Source: Lucifuga dentata (lineage: Eukaryota; Chordata; Actinopteri; Ophidiiformes; Bythitidae). Taken from it: a stretch of DNA of 64,000 nt. Of the stretch, positions 1-13,864 are shown piece by piece. A program made the position numbers and the translations under genes. Every line of letters starts with the position of its first letter. The stretch's first letter is position 1. The stretch is taken from positions 345,733 to 409,732 of the forward strand of contig VXCM01000112.1 of the NCBI GenBank assembly GCA_014773175.1. Reading direction: 5' to 3'. The notes under the pieces are model-generated. The model was not told where the DNA came from and searched no databases. It worked only from the letters and a program-made list of their open reading frames with translations.

Positions 1-3000
1 TATTGACTTTTTTTCAATAATTAAATGTTGCAGTGATCTTTCTACACCCATAGCCACGTAGTTTTATTTGCTTAACTTTACCCATATTTTATCCCAGGAT
101 TTGCCATTTAACATTATCTGAGGATTCCAGAATTCTAATGTCAACCAAACTGTTTCATCATCATGTTTCCCCTTTTATGTGTTGAAACAATACTAGTTGT
201 TATGCTGATGTCTGGATGTAGTGTAGCAAATGATCACAGTGGCAAAACGGTCAGCTGGCTACAAGGCACAAAATCATTAAAGGAGAAAGAGATTTCACAT
301 CAAGTAAGGGATTAATTATACAAGATCCTGGTGTTTCATACTGTAACCTTGTTTTTGGCACTCAACAAAACAAGAGCCGAATATAAATGTCTTTTTACAG
401 AGCATGCTTTGCCTGGTGAATCAGAACCACTGAATCAGAACCAATGAGACTGAGATTGTGTTCAATTTCCTATAAGTGTGTCAGCACCTACTAAAGTCAG
501 GGAGAAACTGACTTTATTCTAAATCAAATTCTAAATTAATTTCTTGTCTCTGTCTCTCTGTATCTTTTTTTCTTTTATTTTGTTTTTACTTATCATTGCA
601 TCCATATTGCTGGGGCTGCATGTCATAGATCTGTGCTGGGTTAGCCTAACATGCTAAGAACCTGAACTGCACTTTTATCTCTACGGAACATATCTTGGAT
701 CTTGTGATGGTTTGTGTTAGTCTAAAGAGTGGTGGGACATCAGAACAGTAACAAACAAAAGCTGCCTTTTATTTATCTCCTGCAGTAGCATTAAGACTCT
801 GCATTATCTTAATTATCTGAACCCCATTGGGGAGAATAGAGAGAGACTCAAGGTGATAGAGCTTCTGGTACAGTCAACAAGAATAGCCTATCATATCATA
901 CTTTACCCTTTCATTGTTTCTCTTCCATTGTGCTCTCTGGTTTCTTCCCTGAGGGCTTTCTGTTGTGACAGGGTTCACCCTGCTTGTGAACACATACAGT
1001 ACAGTAGAAGAATTTGCTATCAGGTTATTCATGTTATTTATAAAAGCATTGTGCCAATTTAATTCATAGCCTGATTCAAGTCTCTAAAGCTGAAGTCATC
1101 AAAGTCAGCAGGTCATCAAAATATTATAGAGCTTTTTTTTATGTTCAGTACAGCACAGCATGAAGGGACTGTGTTCTATGTAAGATGAGACATTGTCTCA
1201 GAAATGCCCTAAATAGGACATTTATTATATATCCCCACATTATGTAGGTACTTGCTTGTTGTCACAAAGCTTTTGCAGCTGTTCCGGTCCTGCTTTCTAA
1301 TAGTGCTCATTTTGATTCTGTGAAAGCATCCATATTGGACTGCAATTAACTTTACGTAATACTAATTGGATAAAGCAGTGGCTATTTTGACAAAATGATG
1401 GCTTAACAGATTTGATTTATAGGCATTAATGTGCTTCAGTTTATGGAGCACTTACAGTTCTTTAGTGAAAAAGTAACCCCAATATACTGTCGGTGATTTA
1501 AAAACATGTAGGGAAAATGCTGGTAACAGTGGAGCATGCATACATTAAAACTGAAATTTTTATTCCTAATCATTATAAAGTTTAGAATGATGTACACATA
1601 CAATTCTGGCACTATACAGGAGCATTAGGAGGGCACTGCAAAGCACCTTAAAGCACATTCATCACATTATTTAAAGAGGTCTCTTAAATTATTTATGTTC
1701 TAAGGAGTTAAATGTGGTGGATTTTGATTAGCTTCAATAATTTGGTTAATATCACAACAAAATATTCAAGCTATCTCAATAAAGAATATGTTACAATTAT
1801 GACCATTTACTTTAAAATCATTTTTCTTTAAGTCCATATGGCAAAGGTAATAAGGTTGCTGTTGATTTTCATTGTTGAGAGCACTGTCATTTAGTATCTA
1901 ATTTCATTTGAGAATGACTCATATCTTTCCGTCACATGCACCACAAACTAAACTCCTTTTCTAACTTCTCTATTCCATGTGCTATAGCACGCTTGAAAAC
2001 CTGCATCAGCTAATATGGAGTAGAGCACACGCAACTGTTGACACCCTTATCTTTACTAGAATGCTTCATCAGCATCAAAACACACACTAATCGATATGTG
2101 GAAAAGCATGAGAAGTGCATTTTTGCGGGATCAAATAATAGAAAAGTATTGAAGTTGCAGACATGTATTTTTTCTTTAGCAAAACGAAGATGCTGCGTGT
2201 AGTTTTAAGATGATACGGTGTTAACTTCTTATCACCACTACCATCTGTTCAGTCCACTATATGACATCTGTTAGCTTCTCTCTTTTTTGAGTGTTCAGTT
2301 TCTACAGACAGGAGATTGATGGGCCTAAAGCCGATGGTGGGTGGCTGCCCACCCGCAATGGACATGCTACCTCTGCTAGAATATACCCACAGATGACACT
2401 CCCTGTCTCACCAGTCTGGCTATATTGGTGTTGCATTACATAGCCAGGTGTGTGTGGTAGCCTGGGGTCATGGGTTATGCTTGTAATAATGACCAAGACT
2501 GGTGTGTCTCATTTTAAAGACAGTATTAAGCTGCTGATGTGCAGCTTGGTGCCTCTGGTAATTTTTCATTTACTCTGATTCGTTTCTGGTGTGCCTCATT
2601 CATTATCTGTGCTTTGTGCCCTTTTCATAATCCAAAATCAAATGTAGTGCTGCCACATGTGGGATTATTGATGCTGTTATTTAATGACTGTCAGGATCTC
2701 TGGCATTTATGTGTGATCTACTGGCCTATATGTGAGGAGCTTGTACTGGGTAACATGCACTATATTTACAGTTTGATTTGATTTCTCTGTGCCTCAAAAA
2801 GGCTGTCATAAATTACAGGAATCTCATTGAGCGAGGCACTGTGAAGCTTTATAAATTCCCCACTGGGGGGGAGGGACAAAGAGACAGCAGAGGAGGTTCT
2901 GCTCTGAAAGGGCGATCTGTATGCAACTTCTGTGGGCGATAGCATCCCAGACACATGGCAGAGGCTCAGAGGCACTGCTTAGAATGTTGCTGGTTTGTCA

Positions 3001-5190
3001 TATAAGGCAGCTCGCTGTGCTGTCTGTCTCATTCAGACACTCTTTGAGTAGATTGGGTTTTTCAAGATTGCCATATTTTAGGGAAGGATTGTTCAAAACT
3101 GCTTGGTGTTGCTTGAACAGAGGTGCATGGGTTAAATTTATCTCTTACAGTCACAGTGAGGCTACCTTTAATGCAAACCAACAACACTAATGATGTGCTG
3201 CCAATATTCTGCGCATAGACCAGGTCTGCAGATCCAGAACGTCTCATTGAGATGGATTTATCAGCTCCCCCTTGGTGCAGAACTGTTGGACTAATTGAAT
3301 TACACCTCCCCCCCCCCNTCTCATGGGAAGACACAACTAATCATTTATAATCTCTGTTTTCCAGAAACAGGGAGGGGGTGGATATATCAATGGTTCTCCT
3401 ATGAGCAACCCGCTACATGGCCTCTGTCCTTTACTTTTCCACAGCATCTCCATAGCTACCGTAGGATTAGATGTCATCACTCCAGAAGGTTCCTAACCTA
3501 CTGACCTCTAAAGGCTGGTGTATAGCCACAGCTGGTGCCCAGATATACCCTAAAAGCATCCTCTGCTCACTAATAAAAGAGTCCATGCCAAAACAGTTGG
3601 CCGATGACATTTGTCCAGATACCAGTATTTAAATTTGATGAGTTATAACAAGGCATGTTGGCTTGGTGAATGGTTTTGATTCTTTGGCTTCTGTGATTTG
3701 GATAGTTTGAATATATTGTATTACACTGTGAATCACTGTGTATGTGGTTGAAAATACAGATAATTGCTATAATGGACTCTTCCCTGCCCAATGGTATTAA
3801 GGAGAGATCAACTCTAATGCTCAGTGTTATTAAATATCAGATCAGACACAAACCCTAAGAATGATGAAGCATGTCGTGGACAGTAATGGTGTACCAAAAT
3901 CATATCAGTAATACACAGACAACACAGAATAAATTAATGCCGTGAGTGCACTGAGAATTATTGTGCTGAACTAATCAGAGATTTTTGTGTGATGTACAGT
4001 ATGTCTCATGATTATCAGTGACAGGTCACCACCTGATCACTGTTTGTAGCAATCTGATAAAGATTTTCATGATATTTAGACCATGAAATTTACTTACAAG
4101 CCTACAAAATTGGTTGCTAATAGGTTCATACGGCATGATTCTGAATCTAAATGCTAAATTGCTAACAGCAGAAAAAGTATCCTCTATAAGTTAGTTTCCC
4201 ATCTGTCAAACCCTGGTAAAGTTGTGGTGAAATTTAACACAGTGAGTGTCCCTATCATCTGATATTCTGAATCCCTGTGGTGCTTTTGTTGTTGCCCTTT
4301 CATAAATCACATTTACTGCTACATCTGTAGCGCTCATGCTAATGAAGTAACACCCAGTGAAGAGACACAGCACTGATTTCATTTCCTGCCTCTCTGGCTG
4401 CTCCCTGAGTAGCAAGATGGAGATTACATGGCAATGTCATATAAAATGAGAGATTAAAGAATCTGTATCCAACTGGAGTGCCACAGATGTGTGTTTGGCC
4501 TCACAATTAGATGCAGAAGGTTAAGAGAGGGAAGAGATGGCATTCAGTAAGCTTTGCCTCTTTTCTTACAGATCTTTTGAGTATAAATTTTGTCTTGTTA
4601 GCCTCAGCTGGGTTTTAAGGTTGACAGATTATCTTCTCTCCTGTGCATGATTCTGATGATACAGTCACTGTCATAGATCTGCAGCATAGCAGCTATGAAC
4701 TGGGTGGTTTATCCAGTTATTAGAAAAGAGAGAAGCACTCCATTCACTGTCTGCCTACATGCTTACTGGCCTGCGTACCCAAGTGCCTGCAGTCTGCCTG
4801 TTTTTCTGTGGTAGAACAACTAAACAAGGCCACACAGAACCAAAACACTGCTTTTGGTAATGGAGTTGTTTTAATTAGGAACTGTATTGAATAATCTGAA
4901 AAAATCCATTATCTCTGATGGCTTATAGCATTTCTAGCATATAGTGTAATTTTCTGTATGAGAATTGATAATAAAGGTCAAATAGATGAATCAGGTACCC
5001 TGTACTGTATCTCTTCTGTTTCTGTCCACATCCTTTATCTCTGCTATTTTAAGATGCCCCTCTTGTTCACATACAGGCATGTGAGCCATAGAGTGATACT
5101 AATTTTAGAGCATGTTATGAATATCAATATGGTCTTTCAGTCTTTCTGTGCTTTCATTGTACCGTCTACGAGATGGCGTTCACATGAAAT

Positions 5191-5247
5191 GACACACACC
5201 CACACATATGCACACACACACACACACACATACCCACACAAACACAT
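5191..5247. repeat. CA-rich microsatellite
   Basis: A clean (CA)10 run at 5211-5230 with imperfect CACA flanks on both sides. Confidence 0.9.
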
Positions 5248-5497
5248 AAATATGCATTATTCATTTTATAGCCTCATCAGTTCCAATTTTCTTCACACTG
5301 GATTTTCCCTTACAATACTATAATGTGAAGTGCTGGGGACGCACACAAACATAACAGCAGCATCTACATCACAGTTGGTGTTTCACTTAACCAACCATGT
5401 CTGGGGTAGATGTATCAAGATGTCTTAAATGTATGCCACACCCATTAAAACAGGGCATTTGAAAAATATGTCATCTTCAATGCATTTCTTTAAAGGT

Positions 5498-6094
5498 TTA
5501 AAGGACCGTACGATGATCGTGCATGTTTGAGCCTAATATATTCAATTTTCATACATGTTACGTTACTGACAGCCATTTCCCAAAGGATAAAACCGTGTTT
5601 CAGCTTTCCTGATATTTTGCAAAATCTTTTAATCTTTCAAAATCAAATATTCAAGCAATACACCCACCTTAAAAATTTATGTTTTGCCTGCTAATAGTTA
5701 CGCAGCCTTATGAAGTCACAGTCATTTAAATTTTTGAATAAATGCAGATCTTCTTTTGGGACTATATTCCCCTGGTGGACACAAACATTCACTCCATGCT
5801 TTTTATTGTGCTTAAACACAAAAATTACGTAACTTTGAAAAAAACCTGAATACACGTCTCGTTGGCAATGATGGATTACCTATCCCAAGAACGTTTCAAG
5901 TATCAATAAGTTGATTTTAATAGCTAGTAACCAGAATAAACTGAAACCAATGGCGGTCTGGAAGGTAGGAATTTTTTTTTTTTAAATTCACCGTTCTGGT
6001 AGTATGCTTTGAGAAATGATTGTCAGTAATGTTACGTGTATGAAAATTGAATATATTAGGTTAAAACATGTATGATGCTGGTATGGTCCATTAA
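5498..6094. mobile_element. Foldback MITE with TTAA flanks, copy 1
   Basis: About 597 bp including a TTAA at each end. The two ends are inverted copies of about 85-100 bp: the left end runs AAGGACC...GCATGTTTGAGCCTAATATATT and the right end is its imperfect reverse complement finishing in GGTCC. No transposase frame is present. TTAA target duplications are typical of piggyBac-type transposons, so this is probably a non-autonomous derivative; the superfamily is an inference. Related copies lie at 33699 and 50730. Confidence 0.75.
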
Positions 6095-8328
6095 GCATTG
6101 TAAATGCTCTAAGGATTTTCTCTTCAGTCTGCCATCTTTCAAGTGTAACTACATTGAGAGACACTTTGTATTTCTGTCTGATGAAGTAGGACGTTGTACC
6201 TTATTGAGCCGTGTCATTGTAGTTAAGCCCACTGAAGCAGTAATAATGCTGTGGAAAATGTTTCAGCACTTTATGGCAAGTTAAAGGTTTAAGGCACTTG
6301 CCTCTGAGTTGAGGCTACCTTTAGACATACAGTACAATAAGTGGAGCTTGTGTTTCTCTTTGTGTTCCTGCTCCTGCTGAGTACATTTTCAGCCATTCAA
6401 TGAATACAATTGTTGTAAAAAATAATATAGGAGAAAGCCAATTAGACCCACGCTGTATTAATTGCTATCTTATTGGTCCCCAAGGGGAAAACTTCTGTGC
6501 TTACTGGGATTGCCCAGATGTTCTTCAGATTAGATCAATAAGCCCGTCTTGAAAAGCAGACATTAATGAGGACATTAACTAATATGAGGATAAATACTGT
6601 GTATGGGATAAATAGCTGATGTTCAGCTGAAGCAGATGATGATCTCCTTAGTGTCTTGGCTTTGTGTGAAAAGCGGGTGCATATAACTGTTTTTATTTTG
6701 CTGTCATTGTTTGATGCTCTTACTGTCTGTTTTTATTGGCTCTATTCTCACAATTGCATTTTCTGGTGAGTTCTATCTGTTTTAAATGCCTGTGTGACTC
6801 TACATTCCTCAATTAATGACAAATTGCCAAAAGCCATCAATGCTAAATAGGACTTGTTCTGAGCTGTGGAGAGCATATCATTTATGTAGGTGTGTGTGTG
6901 TAGTGTAGATAATTAAATGTTATCATACTCACTCAGAAAGCAGAAACAATAAGTATTCTACTTATTAGCTCTAAAAGTTGGCTGAATGCCCTGACTTAAC
7001 TAATTAGAAACCTGTGTCAGCATTAATGAGTTGTGTTCTATGGTGGCAGAATTAATTGAGGCAATTAGTGGATCTCAGAAAACATTATCCTCCACAGTAA
7101 ATTGCTGAGTTCTACATATTGTGGTGCTTACAACTTACAGCAATCAGCAATATGCAGAGCAACTCCAAAATTTTTACATGGCTGCTGACATTTCATGTAA
7201 TCACTGCACGTGCACTGATATGTAAGGCTTGCTTTGTTACATCTGTAATGGGAAATCCGTTTAGTTGAAAAGCTAAATTTAGGTTACATTCCCCTAACCA
7301 GAAATCAGGAGCACATGATGAGAACATTCTATCAAAGAGACTTTTGTAATCCTCATTATCAAAGTAACATTTAGTTGCTTGAAGCATTTGGACCCTAATG
7401 ACTGATGTTAAGAACATACATGGATTCACAGAAGTACTAACGCATAAAGTTTTGTGATGGATAATTTCTGCAGAGCCACATACAATAGTTAACAAGTTAT
7501 CCAAGAATGTGTTTTACACAGTTTGTCACAATATTATGAATAACATAATACAATAAAAAATATACAACTTGTTGTATAACAGTACAGTGTCTCTAAAGTA
7601 AATTGTCTGGCAATTGTGCAATATTTCCTTTTAATACTCATTCTGTGTCACCTGCAGCATGAACAGAGAGAGGGTGGTATTCTTGGAAAATTGGTTCTCA
7701 CACAGAAGTAGATAACATTTTCTCCTACAGTTCCATTTCTTTGGCTGGATAGCATCGGAGAAAGCTAACAGGTGTACAGAACAAGATGAGGTTTCAAGCA
7801 ATTTTTTCAAAACTGCAGTAACTAATGAGTCTCTTCTGTGGACAAAGCAAACCGACTGGCCTGACAATTATTTTAAATTGGTTGTGTTAAAGAATGTTGT
7901 GTCTTCACGGGCTAAGAAAAGATTGAAAGTACAGACCAGAGTGGCAGGCTTGACATAAAATATAAAGTACAGATGCTGTGTCAAGGAATTTGACTGCAAA
8001 TAAGTCAGTAATGGTCTTTTACAGATCACTATAGTCAAGATCACCAGAGTATACTGTCTTTGTCTTCAAGCCTTATGGCTCTGTAGAGTCTGCACAGTAT
8101 CCCTTTTGTTTCTTTTTGCCATTTTCCTATCACTGAGTGAACCTTAGCTGAACCAGCACAGACACAAGCATCTTTCAGGTTTTACCAAAGTATTGCTGAA
8201 TTAAAGATGCAGCATAACATAAGCATCCCACCACAAAAACCCTAAACAGTGTTTTTCCAACTGCCCTGACACAGGAGAAATTTGGGGGTTCTGTTCAAAT
8301 AGAATTTATTCAATTACAAATTCTCTTT

Positions 8329-8501
8329 GTGAGCATCAATCAAGCACGAAGAAAGGGTAGTAGACCGCAGACTGAACTTAAAGCTCCCAAACCTTGTTCA
8401 GTGTGCGGTCTATACCCTTTCTTTTTAGCCCTGCACCTGATCCCGACTCGGACTGGTTGTGCACATCATCCCACTTATTTTTTGGTGAGCATCAATCAAG
8501 C
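8329..8501. repeat. Inverted repeat flanked by 17-bp direct repeats
   Basis: GTGAGCATCAATCAAGC occurs at 8329-8345 and again at 8485-8501. Between them, 8351-8377 and 8396-8421 form an imperfect stem of about 25 bp around an 18-nt loop. A related word, CAATCAAGCCCCA, recurs at 8493-8505 and 9097-9109. The element type is not recognised. Confidence 0.6.
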
Positions 8502-10367
8502 CCCATTATCTTCTGATAGCCCTATCAGAAAGTACCCAGTTATAGTCTGTATCTGTGTTGTCTGGGTTAGTCACTTACTCAAGCCCTTTTCTATTCAACT
8601 ATGATGTTGGAACTAATGTAATGTGTATTCCTCTGCAGCTGATCTTTAAATTTTCCATTAGAGAATTGAAGAACTATGAATTACTGCAGATGCAGGCTTT
8701 TTAATCAGCTCAAAGTGAGCCCCAACCACGCATTTTGCTTTAAAGCTGTTGTGCACACTGCTTCCTGGCAACCTGGCTCTGATTTGGTAAGCCTACAACC
8801 TGAGGAATCAGTCATTTATTGTGTATTCTTTTCAAAGCAACATTTACAGTAATATTCTGAATATATTTTGATATGTCTGCTATTAATAATTTAGCTGTAA
8901 ATAGCAGTAAGAGACAGTTATTCCACCAACAGGGTGACTCCCATGTTACTCCAGATACTACATACCCTCTTGATACTAGCAGCAGGCATCAGCCTGCCAG
9001 GATGTCCATGCTGTTATGAGAATTTATCAAGCCTCTGTGCATCCATGCCTCGTACTGGTATTAACAGCAAGCTCATCGGTGATGTACATATACACACAAT
9101 CAAGCCCCAATCTATGTGAAAGTATTAGATATACATAATGTAAATCAATGTGTTCAAACAGTTTCTTTGCAACTTCTATGCATGCATTAACCCTGACTCT
9201 TTTGGTACTTTTGAGATGATAAACATTTGGGAAGATAAATTATTGGGCACAACTTGATGGCTTTGTTGTTGAAGGTTGTTGAAAGTGGCGCACAGCCAAA
9301 ATCATCACCATCAGTCATTATTATTATGTGATGCCATATTACATATCTTTGACATTTATTGTTATGCAAATGCAGTGTCAGAAGCTACAGTTTATATCAT
9401 TGCAAAGTGGACACATCTTGATCTATGCATTTCTCATTTCTTTAGAGGAGGAATTAAATTTGCCAAGAGAGATATGTGGTACGTCCATCAGGTGTAAATC
9501 AGACTAAATTTGCTATAGTATTACCTTTAGAATGGTAATATGTGACTCTGGGCATAATATTTCTCCTGGGCATAGTATTTCTAGATTTTGGTTTCTGGGA
9601 TCATTTCCTTAGACTTTTGACAACTTCTGAACTACCCCTTAAACCTACTTCAAACAACAAATTGAGATTTCCTGTGTCATCCATTGCCCGAACAATTTCC
9701 CTGACCAATGAGCCATCTTCTTGTGTGAGGTTTGGGCCTGATGATGCTCTTTGTGTTCAGCTGCCAGTGAAGTCAGTGAGTGAGTTTGTTTGCATCTGTG
9801 TTAGATGCTGTGCATTCAACAGTCTCTAAGCTCATTACAGTAATCAGGTTAAAGAGTGGGGTATGGGGAGTGCTTGGCCTGCAGCATGTTTTCTCTGGAC
9901 TTCCCCAGTGATACGGTCAAACTCTCACACAAGCTCCGGCTGAGCTGCTGGGATTTGGCCCTGCAGCAGCCTGTTCCTAATGACCAGTTCTCGCCGCTTC
10001 TGTTTGTATGGAATTCACACTGGGGTATTCAACTGCAGCCATGTTGTCATAATGACTGGCTTGTAATAGTAAAGATTATAACTATTCTTTGCTGAGCTTC
10101 TAATTGTTTCCTAACAGTCCCCACTTACTCTGGATGAATCACAAATCCTCCTTTCTGCAATTTATGTTTTATTTTTGTACAGATAGCTCATAAGGAAAAT
10201 GAATAGTAAATAAGCAAATGAACTAATTTGGTTCCTTAACATGCACTTTAATATACCTGTGAGATATGTTATGCATTTCATTCTGTATGTCAGTTTCTTC
10301 TACCTGCACTGCACAGTAAAACCCTGTATTTACTACTGTAGCGTGACTGTGGCTGAGTCTTTGTTCA

Positions 10368-10405
10368 TTTTTTTTTTTTTTTTTTTNTTTTTTTTTTTTT
10401 TTTTT
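10368..10405. repeat. Poly-T run containing an N
   Basis: Almost uninterrupted T with one ambiguous base at 10387. The run length is unreliable, probably an assembly or polishing artefact. Confidence 0.85.
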
Positions 10406-11416
10406 ACTTATTTTTTCAGAGTCACAAAAGCTGTGATCCAGCAGTAATAATGTTGTTCACCTTTGCAGTGTCCATGTTGTCCTTCTTGGTTTTATATATC
10501 TACTGAAATCCTAGCCTGCTTATTGCTGAGCCCTTTATCTAGTCTAGTGAGAAATAGTACAAAAATCAGCTGTTCACTAAAAGTAAGGCTGACACACTTC
10601 ATTTTAGTTTGTGATAGTAACTTTCTCTAAAAGCTGAGAGTGTGTGTGCAGCCATTAAAGTGAAAAACCTATAGAAACCTGATGAAAAAGATTATTAATC
10701 ACAAGAATGAAATTCATTTGGGACATTGGATTCTGTTGGAAATAGCACTGCACAGCAGAAAGCTTTTTTTTTTTTTTCCTTTGGAGCTGACACAAGCCAC
10801 CTGACCTGGGAATTGCCCAAAACCAGGGTTACTATGGAAACTAGCAGATGTGAAGCATGAAATAGTGAGTCTGAGTCTTTAACTAAGCATGGCAGTATCC
10901 CTTACATGCTCCTCTCCTCATCATTATGGCTCCTCTATCTCAGTATAGCTCCAGCTGCAAGATGTTTCTAGAGGTGTATTCCTCTCCTCCGTGACCTCAT
11001 GGCACTTGCTTGGAAGCATGAAGAAAGTATGTCTAAAGTATGTATGATTAACCTCAGCTGACCCTGTTCACAATATGCAAAAGATATCCATGCTGAGTGT
11101 GGGTGGGTGGGTAGTTGACCAGATGTTTACGAGACAGATTTAAGCAAGAGATGTTTGTTTCTGCTAACCACTTGGACATAGTTTAGGTTTGAAATAGAGT
11201 GAGAAGGGTGGAAAAGTTCTCATCAGGCAAAAGACATCTGAAACACATGTAATTTAGTGCAACTGTATCCCACTCAGCTCTAGTCAAAGTATTTCACTTC
11301 ACTACTTCAGGAAAGTAGGAATTACAGAATAATCTATGGTTGTCCAGTTACAGCCAGGAGGGTATTCCATTTAGGTTTGGTCTGTCTAAACCTCTTCTTC
11401 CTCACAAGGAAGTCTT

Positions 11417-11461
11417 AAAAAAAAAACAAAAAAAAAAAAAAAAANAAAAAAAAAAAAAAAA
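11417..11461. repeat. Poly-A run containing an N
   Basis: A homopolymer broken by one C and one ambiguous base at 11445. It could be a retroelement tail, but no element body is recognisable beside it. Confidence 0.8.
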
Positions 11462-13797
11462 CAACTCTTTTATCAAGAAATGATTGCCACCACTTTGGAG
11501 AACATGACTGAACTGTGAAATATGATTACAGTCAGATTGTAACTGAATAATTGTTATTCACATCTGATTCTGTGTTCAACAAAAGTATTTTTTTTCTTCT
11601 CCCACCCTCATATTCCTCAACAAGTCAGTGTTCTTTCATGGTGCTAAGAGTAAGTTCTTGGTATCACTATAAATGCTTTTTATTTAATTAAAATTTGTCT
11701 CATTTCCTCAAAATTAATATTTCCAACTGACTTTGCATTGCAGTAGAAGATAGAACTATAGAACATCTAGAAAAAATCTTACATGTATATCTATGAAACA
11801 TTCTTTGGAAAAGACTCCCAGTTTAACAGAAGGCCCCTGCGCAAGGCATCTTCTTGAAAAACTTTTTGTCGTGTATAGTTTTGTCTGAGGGGAAAATAGT
11901 TGTATATGGCTTTTCCAGCCAATTTAAACATTTGATTCTCCAGTGCTTTTAGGCCTTGCTGAGAGAAAAACAAAGCTGTTGCAAGAAGTTGCACAGTGAT
12001 CCTGTGTTTGGAATGTACTCCCAAGTTAACTTAGCAATGGAGTTTTTCAGTTGCCTTGGCCTTGCACACTTCGCTCTCCATTTTGGTTGTTCACTTTAGA
12101 TGTAGACCAGTCATTAATCATTTTGGGAAGAAACATACTCTAGAAACCTATTTGGTTATTTAACCACATTCATATCTGTATTTGTAGCCTTTTCTTCACT
12201 GCTAAAAAAGTTATATTTTCATTCCAAGCTTTTTTGTGATGGTGTCTGTGCTGTAGGATATGATGGTACATTTCAAGGTGTGGGATCAAAGCATTAGATG
12301 TCTGAGACATGTTGTCATTCTTACACACACACAATAATGTGTCATTATTTTTCTGCAGAGAACCTTCAATGAAGCACTAAAACTGAAGTGGCACTTTCAC
12401 AGAAAGGAATTTTCATTTTTTTAGACACATGGCATCAAAGTGAATCAAAGTCAACTCACTCAATCTCGCTTTGTGCTGAACATTTCTGTGCACTGTGGCA
12501 GGATAGCTAAGAGGGCTTCTGAATGAAACCAGGACCTATGCAGTCACTGTGAAAGCTTTCTCTGACCTTGTCTGCTTGACATTTGAAAGCTGATTTTAGA
12601 TGAATTCTTTATATCACTGCTCAGTGTCTTGTTCGAGGAGATGATCCTGGAACTGGTTGCAGTCAGGGACCTGAAGGCAGAGTGGACGTGGTTGCTGCTG
12701 TTGCCTTATATGTCCAGGAAAAGGTAGTCACAGCAGAAGTCATGGTAACTGTGGGCAGAGTCACTAATCTGGAAACAATGGGCCAATAACATGGCCTCTG
12801 CCTGAACTTCTCTCATACAACATCATTTCACTCAGCATCAACAAAGGCTTTTATTGTTATAAAGACTTTTAATATGATAATAAATTACCATGTTGGTAAG
12901 AGTTGCCTTTTGTAATTTACCACTCAGCTTATTGACGATATGACAACATAAATAGAACAGAAACTAGAAGGAAATGCACTTTGCAATTAGACAGACATCT
13001 CTGCGTTTTGATGTGATTTTCTTTGCTAAATGCTGTGATTTGCCAGCCTAGTGACTTTCAGCTTTTTTGTGCCTGGGGTCTTCCTTTACAGCACACTAGA
13101 GGAAATAACATGCTGACAGAAAGAGAGTCTATTACACTTTGGAGTTAAGCCAGTGTATGTTCCATTCCACTGCTCTTGATACTGTAATCAGCATGCAAGT
13201 GGCAGTAGGCAGTCAGCTGCTGAAGTATGAGAGAGGCTCAGTGCTGGGGAGGCTGCACAGACAGGAGATTGGAGTCGCCTGATTTACAGGACATGACAAT
13301 CCAGGAAGAATATATGTGGGAGCCAGAGGTGTGAGCATGCTGTTAATACTCACACTCACAGCACTCCGCAGGATGAGCCATCTTAAATATTTGAATATTA
13401 CCCTGTTAGTTTTTAGTCTGTGTGTTTGGGTCTGTGAGTAGAATTCCTAAAAGAAAAAAAACTCATGATAACTACACGCTGTCATGCTAGATAAGTGCTG
13501 TGATAATTGAAGCTCATTCATAAAGGTTCCCTTATGTCAATCAACACATTCTTGATTGACATAACACATCGTTGTAAGGTGTAAAAACCAGTGAGCGACT
13601 TGTTATTGAGCTGCTTTATTTTTAAGAGCCATGCTTTATACTGCTTCATCTGGTGTCAAAGTGACATTGACATGATAAAGTGGCAAAGGAAACCTAAATT
13701 TTCTGCATTAGAGCTCCAACATTTTCAGAGATTGACACTAAGATAAGAGAGACTTGATTTACACATCGGGATGTCAGGTGCATGAAAAGTGAGTGTG

Positions 13798-13800
<3 letters not shown>

Positions 13801-13862
<62 letters not shown>
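13801..13862. repeat. (TG)31 microsatellite
   Basis: A pure dinucleotide run of 62 bp, the longest TG/CA tract in the window and likely to vary in length between individuals. Confidence 0.95.

Positions 13863-13864
<2 letters not shown>

Noticed and set aside
13532..13564. 13-bp inverted repeat with 7-nt loop
   Set aside because: Short and AT-rich, and within what chance allows in this much sequence. Not counted with the longer perfect palindromes.
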